Source: Galaxea fascicularis
Taxonomy: Eukaryota; Cnidaria; Anthozoa; Scleractinia; Euphylliidae
Assembly (NCBI GenBank): GCA_948470475.1
Contig: OX419345.1
Coordinates: forward strand, 84,501 to 148,500
Direction of reading: 5' to 3'
Length of the DNA: 64,000 bases
Positions 47,016 to 59,400 of this stretch are shown in pieces. The position numbers and the translations under genes are program-made. The notes under the pieces are model-generated. The model ran no database searches, was not told where the DNA came from, and saw nothing but the letters and a program-made list of their open reading frames with translations. The first letter of the stretch is position 1. Every line of letters starts with the position of its first letter.

Positions 47016-50000
47016 TCAGACTTCTCCAGGTGTGAGGTTGAGGTAATTCTGACCAGCGGCAATGGCATTGACAGTTGCGCACCTAACAAGTGTTCAAAAT
47101 AAACTTCTGTTCAGAACACACAAGAAAACGCTGACAGATTTTAAGAATACTAGAAGCAGAAATAATCAATTTACCACCTTTTTGCCAAACTGAGAAATTA
47201 ATCAGGGATTAACTATTTGCTAGTGTGATTTTTATTAACCAGCATCTTAGTTCTTCTTGCAAAATCAGTACCATAAACTATACGGAAAATAAACTATGAA
47301 CAAAAAAAGGTGGTTATCTGGGGTTAATCGTTATTACCTGCAAGTGTGCCATCAAAAAATTGAAGAAATGGGTCAATTAAAACAAACAAACAAACAAACA
47401 AACAAAAGAGAACGGCAAAACAAAAAGAAAACGCCAACATCATTTCTCAAAATGATCACATCGCTTCATCAATGAAATATAACAACAACGAGTTTCGTCG
47501 ATAAATTTCTACACCAATAAGATAAGAACTCGGGACATGGAATTACCGACCCTCTGGTGAATTTGTAAAATCCTTTAAGGATTTAGAGGTCAGTGGAGAG
47601 GTGCCTTCTTGCTGGTCCTTTTTCCCAGCTGATGAATTCCGTGGAGTGAACTCGAAATTGCTCAGGGCACTGTAATCACTGATGCAGGAAATAGAGTCTA
47701 GGGGGACGCGCTTCTTGTCAGCAGATTTGGATGGCTGTTTGTTTAACAACAGTCGTTTGGAACTGCGAGAACGCTGAGGTAACAACTTTTTTCCTTGCTC
47801 AGTTTCGGGCGAGAGCAGTGGAATGACTTGAATCTCAGAGCTTTTTCTCTTGTGTTTCTTGTCAACGCTGGTATCGTTTGGAACAAGTTCATTTTCTTCC
47901 CGCTTTTCGACGCCTTTTTCTTCTTGTCCAGCTGTTATTGTGCTCATTTTGTCATCTTTGCGTGACAGTGGCAAGGATACCCCTGAGTTCTGACGCTGCA
48001 CTGACGGAGATGAAGAAATTAAAGAACTGCGCGTTGCAACGGTAGGAGACAGCTGTCCGTTTACATTGCGTTTCAACAACTTGGCTTGGAGTCTCCTCGA
48101 AGATCCTGAGAAAACGAATTGAAGAGGTGAAGATCTTTTGCACAAAAACAAGCACATGAAAAGTTCAATAATAAATTTTATCACACATTCCAGGCAGTCA
48201 GAGGGCCAATAACAAAAGCCAACCAAGACAACCACGAATTAAATCGCTCTATTAGCAGTCCAATATTTCTAAGTATTGGAAAGGGTGTTGTCTCGAATGG
48301 TCCCGCGTTTCTTTTCACAATTAAAAACAACACGAAGAGATCATCCAATTTTTTTCTTGTCAGACAAAGATACAAAATGTGTATCTAATATAACACGTAC
48401 ACACGATAGGCCCTCAGTCAGAATCGGGAATTTGCGAAAAGCCTTCAAAGTTTTCTTCAGTTTGTAATAAATCTCTTAAATTCTTATTAACCAGCCTTGC
48501 TTGGGACCGTGCTGGGCGAATAACGGCCCTCGGTCTTTCCAGTTTTTGCACGGACCTCGCTGGCTCGTCAAGACCTCTGGACGATATTCTCCCAGTACTG
48601 CCCTTGCGCTTGGTTAATAAGATATATGTGTTGCAGCAAGTTCTGTCACCTTCACTACTCTTCTGGTCACTTAATACGTCTTGAACTGCGAGAAACAAAG
48701 AATCAATCAGTCAATCAAATCAAACCTTGCAGCCTTGTGACGCAGACCTAGATTTTTGTTAATTATTTCACCCAAAAAAAAAAAAAAATTGCATGCACAC
48801 AAGAAAAAGTAACAACACTTCAATTCGGAATTCAGATGTTTCACTCCCTACCTGAATTGAAACACACACTCAAACAAACATATATAAACTAAAGCTAACA
48901 ACAACAACACACAGAATTCTTACAATGCATCACTTGGACGTTTAAGAATGGATTCTTCATACCTTTTTTGCCATGCGCGGATGATTTCGTTATAGAAACA
49001 CGAGAGTGTCTACTCTTTGTTTCTTCTGCAAGGTAATCGATATATGTGAAGTGAGTAAGGATGGTCGCAGTCATCCTACGAAGCTGTTGTAGATCAAACT
49101 TCAAACAAGCACATGTTTCAAACCTTTCTCCTCCACAAGTTCTTCTTCAGGAATGATGATTCCTTGTTCTCTCAGTCGCTTGATGTGTTCCTGTCTTTCA
49201 AGTTCCACTAGATGTTTGGAGTAAAACCAAGAACGTAAATCGTCCTCGTCTGTATAGAGAAACGACGTGGTCTCCATGTTGAACAAACTGTCAATCAAGA
49301 AGTGTGCATTGATGAGCAATAGCCACAGGGTAACATCTAAGTATTGAACTAGCAACAACAAGCGCTTTCTGCTGTGATCAGCAACGTATGGAACGTCACG
49401 TGTCATGATAGCGAGAGTTAGATACAATTAAGCATTTTACGAAATGCTTAAGAAGTAGACCTAGATCCCGTGAACTACCCACATCGGTGGGTTGGTGCAA
49501 GGGCAAAGTCTATTGCTCTGGTTTTCCTGATCAAAATTGGATTGTGGGGGAAGGGTGAGTATTCACGTTGATGTTTTTAAGCATGTCTTTAGAGTTTTGG
49601 ACAGGATTGTAGGATATGCACCTCCCCTCACCTCGATAGATCTTCAATTCGCCTCTTTTCTCGATCTTCTTTTTCTTTCTTCTTTCTTTCTGCACTGAGT
49701 CGCGCTAATCGTCTCCTCTCACTCGCTTCTTTCTTCGATTTGGTATCAGCTCTGTGTCTCCTGAGCAGCTCAGCAAAATACTCCCGTGGATTTACACCTT
49801 CGGGAATTTTGCTTTTCTGGGTCACAAACTCCTTCCAGTGGTTGAACAGTATTCGAAATACGGTCATCTGTAGAGAAAGTGAAAGACAGTTGATTTAAGG
49901 AAACGTCGTTACTGACCCTGCTCCATTTAAATGTTCGCCATTTACACAATGATTACTAGTAAATGAAATGGCCGTATTTGATAGATGCAAATGACAAACA

Positions 50001-52578
50001 GTACAAGATCCTGCCTCACTTTTGTTTTTGTGTTAAGTGTGGAACTATTGTAATGCTGTGTGAAAGTTGAAACATGATCAGTAACAGTTTTTACGTTTCC
50101 AGTAAAAGGTATTGACCAGTCAGTTTACTGTTTAATACGGCACAAAAAGTGGTCTCATTTTCTTACTTTTTTTAATGTTATCTAAGGAGCAGTATTTCGT
50201 TGTAGAACAGCTATATTTGTGACATTTTGCAAGACAAAATATGCTCTCTCTTCTTTTTCGATTGTGCGAGGGTAAGCCAGAGTTTTCCTTTTGCACACTC
50301 GGAGACACTCCGGCGGGACTACCATTTCTACAGTCAATTCTCTCATCAGTAGCGACCACTTCTCGTAAGTAATCTCTTTGTAAATAGCCACTTCGTTTCA
50401 CAAAAGGTCAGTTCTTAATAGCGCTGACCAGTAGTGCTACCAGATAATAATAACAACAACAACAACTTTATTAAAAACACACTTAAAGTAATACAAGAAC
50501 ATTTGCCCTGCAAATTAGCACGAAATGCTATTCGAGACAGGAACAGATTGTTTGATTGAGTTAATAATTTAAAGAATCGCAAAACATGCTCATGTAGTCA
50601 GTTAATCAATTCAGTTTTTCGTTTATTTTGTTGATTTTTTTCGTAAGCTACACCTCCCGTAAGCGCCCACTTTGTCGTGCACCAAGGGTGGTCGCTCAAG
50701 AGAGAGTTAAGTTGACTGTATTTCCTCCTCTACTTACCTGCGCTTCCCTAAACACGTATGGGTGCAGTGACGGTGTACGCCCTGAGAGTCTCTCCATCAG
50801 TTTGTCAGCCATCTCAATTGGAATATCAATCTGCAGCTCAGGTGCAATCGCCGAATTCAAGAAACAGTCAACAATGGTCTGCACTTTGCGCTGGATAAGA
50901 GTTGGCTGTGCGTGAGCGTGACACAGATCCTGTCAAAAGAAAGCGTTATTGAGTTGTAACGCAATCAACAAAAGCGTAAATTGCTTGCGAGTCTTACCTT
51001 AAACTTCTGCACTTCAAGCCAGAACTGAACGTTGCTCTCCAGCGTTTCTCCTTTCATTGCTGCAAAAGCAGTGAACTCGCTACATCTGTCGGGATTGAGA
51101 AGAGTCTGGCGCAGTGCTACCACGTCACGAGACGACGAGACCCATCTGCTATTCAAAATCTAGATTAGCAAAATAAATGGGATAAACAAATTAGAATTAT
51201 TGGATTTTGATTGAATTTTAGGTAAAAAAGGCTCAAAACCAGATTATCTTCAAACGGTTAATACTTGTATAGCTGAGAGAAAACCGGAGGTTCAACTACA
51301 GCTAAGATAAAGACGTTCAATGATAGGGAATTAAGCAATGTTCAGTAAAAGGGACCACTAACATACAAACACAATTCACACCTTCCAAGCAGCTTCGCTC
51401 CTCTGCAGTCTTCTCTTAAGCATGATGTCCTCCACCATTTCCGGCACGCTTGCCACTCGGGGTTTCTGTCTCTCAAGGAATTCGGCGGTCTGTTTGAACA
51501 ACATTAACCATCGACGTTCTATGCGTGCGCGCACAAACTTCTGACTTTCGAGTATAACAGGTGACTGGGGTCTCTCTTTGATAGGTCGCCCGCCATTTAG
51601 GTTCATTATCTATAAAAACAAAGAAATGCAAATGAGGTAAGATAAAAAAGGAATGTCCAGTAAGCACGGACTTTAGGAACCCCACATAAAGCAAGTACTT
51701 GCTCATTTGACATCCGTTTCAGGTCCCAAATAAAGAAAGCTTTTCACATTGACTACTTACCAAGTTGCGTCCGTCTCTAGTGGCGGGGCTGTCAGGACCA
51801 AAGAAATACTTTTTACCGAGCCAGTTTTCACGTATTTCCCTGGCTTTCTTGTCGCGTTTTTCTTCCATTACGTGAGGAACGCGACGGAATGTCTCCATGT
51901 CAGTCCAGGCCATCAGGTCCTTCATCCCTATGAACACACAACAGTAACTCAACAAAACTTTCAAGTGAATTTGTTGCTCTCAATATCAAAGCAATAACTC
52001 TTGGTCGTGCGATGGCAAAGGGTGTGAACCCCTATCAACTTTCTCTTACTTCTCGAAAAAGAACATACGGAACAGTGCGAAATCGGACTTGATATATGGC
52101 ATCCAGAGTGAGCAGAAAAATAACAAGAAATGATGGAATACAAGCCCACAAGAAAATAATAATCCAGTCTTAACCTCTTGCATGTTTCTTGTTGAGGAAT
52201 CCTTTAAAATGTTCTACTTCCTCTCTGTTTCGGATCAGCGTTTCAAATGTGAAGCCGTCTTTTGGTACGGGCATCGGTCTGTTCGCTTCATCGACGGATA
52301 TTTGCTCTTTTTCTTGTTCGTCTTCAGTATTACCAAGCTGAAAGATATTGTGGAAAGGTCGAGATAAGCTCTTGAGGCGTCTTTATAATATGAAACATGG
52401 TCCGTCCCCTTTCGTAACTTTTCTTGTTCCAAGAAATAGGGAAAAACCCGAACAGAGTCAACGCTAAAACGTTAATCGTCACAACAAGATGAGCCAGAGT
52501 GAACATGAGAGTATTATCCATTCTCACAAACATTCCCAAAATACTTTTTAGGGTAGAGACTTGAAAAAAAAAATCAGC

Positions 52579-52615
<37 letters not shown>

Positions 52616-55600
52616 TCAGCTACTGCACGTTGGAGTCAGTTGACTCATACCATGATATCAGAATACAATTATTGAGCCACAAGACAATGAGTCACCCTTT
52701 CATGCAATAACACGCCAACTCTGACCGTGAAACCAGTGATTTTGTTTTTCTTGTCTACAAAGACAAACAACGTACAGTCTTGATACAGAAATCGCCCACG
52801 TCAATGGGAATACCCGACGCAGTTAATCACAGGTCAGGGGCGTAGCCAGGATTTCTAGGGGGGGTGGGTTCCAAATTGGTTCCAACGAAAACGGTTGGTC
52901 TAAAATGGTTACATTACGTACGTACAAATAGATAGCACAATGACGTTCACTGTACTTATTGTAAGCATAGAACAAAACAAAGAATTTCAGGAATCGAGCG
53001 TCCATTACACTCTTGCTGGGATAAAATCACTGTTAAAAATGGGAGGAGGGAGGAGGAGGAGGAGGAGAGGGGAGGAGGTGGGGGGAGGAGGAGGAGGGAG
53101 GAGGAGGGAGGAGGAGGAGGAGAGGGGAGGAGGTGGGGGGAGGAGGAGGGGGAGAGGAGGGGGGTCCTTAGCGCGAGAGGGGAGGTTCCGGAACCCCTGG
53201 AACCCTCCCCTGGCTACGCCCCTGCAGCTATTAGAAGGAAAGGTTAGTTGTCTTGTGAGAGTTTCTGAGGCTTGTGACTTGATTTTTGTGTTAAGCCTCT
53301 GAAGTAACTGGGCCAAACTATGGTCCGAAGGTGCCGATGAGTTTACTTCAAGGTGAAAGGACCTTTCTCAGAATATATGCTGTTTCTGTTCCTAGTGGTA
53401 TTACCTTTAAAGGTAGAGTTAGCCGGGAATCCTCTCAAATTATTTTTCAATCCATTTTTGATGATGCTAAGTGCTCCACTAACAACTAGAATCGTCTCTG
53501 TTTCCACCTCCACAATCTGGCTATTTCAATATTTCAAGTTCCTATACTTTGCGAGCTTCTCAGCTGCCTTACCATAATTATCGTTACTGCCACATACTTA
53601 TTATTTTCTTACCTGTCCGTTGCCGGTATGAATGAGGCTTTGTTTTCGCCGAGCCATCACCTTGATTTCTATATGCCTTTGAATTTGTTCCTTATATACC
53701 TGCAGTTTAAAGTCAAGAAAGTAGATGACAATTACTCAGACGACCCTGATAAGCAGATTTCCCACGAGAACCAACGTTGGAATGAATTCAACCAGAGGCG
53801 CAATTATTCAATAGTCACACCCTCGTATGTCCGAGTTAAGTTTGACCTCATGCCAGTCGGGATTTAAACATTTTTGAGTTCCTCAATCTGTAGATTGCTT
53901 TGAAGGGTGCAAACAAGCAAGCAAACAAAATAATAACATGAAAGCGAATCCAAAAGAAGCAAAGCAATCTCACCTCAGCTGAGTACTCGTCCTTCTCCTG
54001 GGAGACAAGCATGCTCCACGGCTTCAATAGAGTGTTAAGTACATGCTCCTCAACTGCATCAAAAAGCTCCTCATATGGCGGCTCTAGCTCTTTATGAACC
54101 TTCACCTGGATGTCCGTACTCACCTGAACATCCTGATCACTACCCGACACCACGAAACTGGCGAACATTGACTGCGAAATAATCGTAAACAGCAAGAAAA
54201 CGTTCTTTCTAAAAACGGCTGCATCAAAGGGGAACCGACACAATTTAGCACTGTATCCCGTCTAAAGCACGAATGAAACAAAAAAAATCGAAAATTGAAA
54301 AGGAAAATGAAAACGAGAGGGCTTTCCAATGCTGACATGCTCAAGGAACTAACAAAACTTGAAAATGGATTGAAACATTTGCAACATAAATTAAACTATA
54401 AAAATAATAACATGGCGCCAAATCACACACCCGTGCCTTTCTCGACAGCAAAGACGGATTTAGTGAGTCAGCGAAGAAATATGCATTGTATTCTTGAAGA
54501 GATTTCCAGAAGGCAAGGCAGTTCATCCACGTCTGCAATCAAAGAGAAACGAATTTCAGTCAGAAAAAGTCAATGCAAATGTCTGTTCCATTTTATACGG
54601 TGATGCAAAAAAAACAAAAAAACAAAACAAAACAAAACAAAACCCAGCAGCGGGGTGACCGAGGACAATACCTTGTTTCCGGACTTTTGCAAGAACAGAT
54701 GGAGGTAGTTTCCAGTCTGCCGCTCATAAATCAGACCCTGGATCAGTGAATCCAACATGGCGCCGGACTTGGGTCCATTTTCCTTGCCTGCAGAAACTGG
54801 CGTGGAGCCATCAGCAAAGACAGCCGTGCGGTGCAACGTCCTACGACACAAATCACAGAGGGAAGGGAAGGTTAGCATGTCATAAATAAATAAATAAATA
54901 CTTAATTGACCACTCCCCTAGGGGGGCTTTTGAGGGACAATGAAACAAATATCGCAAAAGAAAGCAACAGATTTAAGAATTCCAACTGGCGGGAGACCGA
55001 CCAGTTGGCTACTTAAAAGGATGACCCAGGAGTTGCACCAGGCAATTAACCAGAACAACACCAGCTAGTGGCCAGAGAGGGATGTGAACCCAGGTCACCG
55101 CATTGAAATCCAGTGCCCTAAACCACTCTGCTATCAAGTTCACAAATAACAAAAAAACAAAAAACAAAAAACAAATGAACAAGAAAAACAAATAGAAAGC
55201 CTTTTCTAAAGAGATTCAACACTTACTTAACCGAGAGGGTTTTCTAACTTTTTAGTGGTCAGTGTGAATTACTCAGTCTTTTTAGCCTTATCTAGAGGTT
55301 TCAGTTTTTAGTACATATATGTACTTCCGCGTTACAAAGATTTAATGTTACGTATAATCAAAATAGCAGGTGTACATAATCGTGTGATCTTGAATCAACG
55401 TTATCGGTGTATAGCTACCGGCACCTCATCTTTTACAACGAAACATTTGTCAACAGAAATACAGCTCAGTTACAGAAACTGAGTTCGTGGAACAGAAACG
55501 TTATCCACGTTGTTGCTTACCGCACCATTCGCTGTATCTTACTGTCAGGAGAGGGGACAGGGTTGATGAAAAGCCTGACAGAGGGGAGGTAGTCTGGTTC

Positions 55601-55913
55601 AGGCTCGACAGGGAATGAGGGGCCTGAGGGTTGTTCGAATCCATAGCCTGTTTTCACTGGTGCAATGATGTGCTAAAAATATCAATGACAAAACAAGCAG
55701 TTGATTAATTGACAAGAAAAAGTTGTACAGCAGTCAGCAGATAATTAAAGTGATTGATAACTCCCTAGCAGGATATTCACATCTGATGCCCCAACTTCCT
55801 AGACACAGATTCAACAACAACAACAACAAACCCGGGGAACAAATACTTTATTTACCGAGGGTGAAATACATTATTACCGGTAACCCGTTAGCTTACGTGA
55901 TGACCCTCGACAA

Positions 55914-55964
<51 letters not shown>

Positions 55965-56408
55965 TAATAATGGAACAACTTTAATAACAACTAAGATAAT
56001 GTATACAACATTCTAAAAAGATCAAAAGTGAAATAAAAAGTATCTGATTAAATTACCGCAACTTGGTAAACTCTGTCTACAGGAAGACGACTGCGATTAT
56101 GGGAGCCTATTCTGCATCTATACAGGCGTACTGACTGCGAACTGCAATTGTGTTTCCTTGGAAGCCTAGGTCCTGGACCTTAATATAACTTACGACTCAA
56201 TATATGATCTACTAAAATGCTAAGATATTCACAGTTATAATCCGTATGAATATATAAAAATATGCTAAAAACTACGTTTCATGATAATAATAATTCGATT
56301 AAAAAAAATCATCTCTCATAAAACATGGCTAAGAACAAATTAAAAACAGTTAAAAAAAAAAATATCCGTCTGAAGAAAATGCTGTGATGGAGCCCCCAAG
56401 CATTACAT

Positions 56409-56442
<34 letters not shown>

Positions 56443-59400
56443 TTAATAATAATAATAATAGATTTATTGATAACAAACACAAACATTAAAATCCTTTATA
56501 CAATTAGTAAAACACTATTTACAAAATCTTTTGATTAACAAAGAAGAGGACTTGGGTTTGGTCAGAAAAATTCAATTGATTAAAAACTTGACGTGAAAAT
56601 AAAATAAAATATATTGGTTGCTCCTATTTTACAAGCGATAAAAGTTCAATCATTTTCATAAAAAAAGACTTTTGTATTGACTTCAAATATGGAAGTCTAC
56701 CAAGAAAATAAGAAAAATTAAGAAGAAAAATATAATTCTGAAATAGTTTTAACGAATATTTGCATGTCCTTTCTCCATGTTGAAGTCAATGTCCGACAAT
56801 TCTAAATGGACCCTTCTCGTAGTTCGCGAAACTCTCAAGCATAGTAATGCTGATCTCAGCAATGCAAAGGACACTCTAGCCCTGATCCATGACATAGTAG
56901 TCGCATAGCTTTCTCCCTTCTTTGTACAACTAACTCAGCAAGCCTACTATCGTATCGCTTACATTCCACCACTAATGGAGTGAATGTAGCTTGGTCTACT
57001 CCTAAAACTCAGCTATCTTACCGTTGCTAATAATAATGATCCTACTGATTCAACTCATATTGCCTCTGGCTTGGGAGATTTAGAGAACCACTCCCTCTTC
57101 GACGTTAACTAAATTTACTATTACAGTTTACTACACTACTATAACATAAAACATCAGACAAGACTGTATTAATATTACCAACAGTCAAAAAAGAGTACCC
57201 CTGGAGAGCTCCCAGGGTCGGTAGGAAAAACAGAGCGATGAAATATGCACAGCAGAGCATTAGTACTGAACGGACATCTGAAGTGAGAGGAAGCCAAAGG
57301 AAAGGGTGGGATAGGGTAGGGACTGGGGACGCAGGGGTTGATACAGAACGAAACTCATGTGTTGTCATTGGCTTATTCTTCCTCAGTCACGTGATCCATT
57401 TACGCTCTTTTTCTGTGTTCAACATTTCATATGACAGGAACAATGATCAGCGAACGGAATTTAAACAATTTGCTTTGAGTTGTCTTGTGACATACCTCTA
57501 GTTGTTGTGTACTCGCGTTAGTGTGCACATACTTATGAGGACTAAGAAGCCGCGGATGCGCAGATTTGGCGCGCAACTGAGGCCTAGACGTCTGATGTGG
57601 AGTGCTTGGTTTCACAGTGCTACTTAGGGGCCTGGCAAGTGGTCTGCTTGGGAGAACCTGAGGTAGGCCTGTCAGGCCAGGAACTTGAGGAAGGTTTGAG
57701 AGTGTGCTCTCTCGTTTCAGGCATGATTTCGGTCTTTCTTTTGTAAACCTGTTGTATTCCAAGTCATGGAAATGACAGCGACGTTGCTGATGCATAGTGA
57801 ATCGAATACACCTGTCAAATGAAATGAAGTAGTGAGTAAAACAATGTATGTCCACTGTTCATCATCACTAAACCTCCGAATCTGTGGAAAAACTTGAATA
57901 CATGTACAGAACACCGAATGTTTTTCGATGCAATTTAACTTTGGCAAACCAACCAATCACACATCATCATGGTTGTCTTTGTTGGTTCAGAACTTACCAG
58001 TAACTTAACAGAGGTTCAAGGGCGTCAGGTTGAATGCCAAACAAGCTGTTGTATGTTATCTTCGAAGCATCTACAATGTTCAGTCTTGTTTTAGTTGCAG
58101 CGGAAAACTCGTAGATTCCTCCACTTCTGCAGAACCTGTCCCGAATGCTTTGTACCAACCTGAAAAATAAACAAGGGGAAGAACACACTTACCCTTTGGG
58201 CCTAATACAATAAAAATAACGAACATGGGACGCCTTAAACGGGATAAGGCGAAGTTAGACTAAAATTGAAGCGAGAGAACAGTGACTTCCACACCAACCC
58301 CACACCCTCACCCACGCCGCGCAAACGATAGCAGAAACGGTTCAAAGTTTTGGATTTTGATAGTTTTTATGTGGATCACAGCTGCGCTGAAAAAAAAAAT
58401 TATCTAAACAAGCACGTATCAGAATGTGTTCCTCAACGCAAAACTGGCTGATAATTTGTCGAGGAAGGTGACAAAATATCGACGAGAAAACATTTATTTA
58501 TTGTGGTAATTAATGGTTTCTAAAAACACTGAAGACTTAACCAAAGCAGAAGAACCTACTGCACAAACGTAGCTTGAGGTAAAAACATCAAACATGCGGA
58601 AAACAGCTATCCAGCCTTCGACACGGTCGACCACCAAATTCTCTTAAACCATTTGCGCACAGAATTTGGTGTATCTGGAAAAGTCTTAGACTGGTTCGCC
58701 TCGTATTTGTCAAATCGCTCTCAGAAAATTACAGTTGATGGTGTACTATCAGACCGGTTCGATATCGACGAATATGTCCTTCAACTAAGGTGAAAAACTT
58801 GGGATCATGGTTTGACCCTAATCTCGATATTAGCCATATCAATAACATCTGCAGTTCGTCACTTTATTATCTCTACAACTTATGTAGGATCAGAAAGTAT
58901 TTGCCTCATCAATCTGCCATATCCCTTATCCACGCGTTTATCACTAGTAAATTGTAACTGTCTTTTATATGGCCTTCCTGCAATTCATATGAATAAACTT
59001 CAAAGAGTTCAAAATGCTGCTGCGAGACTTGTCACTAACACTCCTCACATCTGTCATATCACTCCCATTTTGGAAGATCTTCACTGGTTGCTCATCAAAT
59101 ACAGAATTGAATTCAAAATTGTGCTGCTGACATTCAAGTGCCTCCAGGGACTTGCACCACAATATCCAGTCAATCTTATTGCTATCGCTCCCCAGTCAAG
59201 ATATAATCTTAGGTCCAGGAATGCAACTCTGTTGGTACCAGCCAAGGCGCGGTGCCTACCTACGCTTGGTGACCGAGCGTTTCAGTCGGCTGCTCCGAAA
59301 CTATGGAACAGTCTTCCGGCAGAGATCAGAAACACTCAGATCCTCACATCTTTTAAACGAGCTCTCAAAACGTACTTTTTTAAGACAGCTTTTACTGATT

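Noticed and set aside
46859..47089. Longer frame through the last RGS22 exon (ending DMQIIPDVIVN)
   Set aside because: It is in the wrong phase for the exon at 47547; the phase-correct frame stops at 47016.
50182..50401. Minus-strand frames with an exon-like look (KRRESIFCLAKCHKYSCSTTK)
   Set aside because: The RGS22 junction from exon 50738 to 49867 is seamless (FREAQ-MTVFRILF, as in vertebrates), so this is intron.
53628..53867. Plus-strand frame with KKVDDNYSDDPDKQISHENQ
   Set aside because: It looks protein-like but has no family match or splice support and is antisense to RGS22 exon 11.
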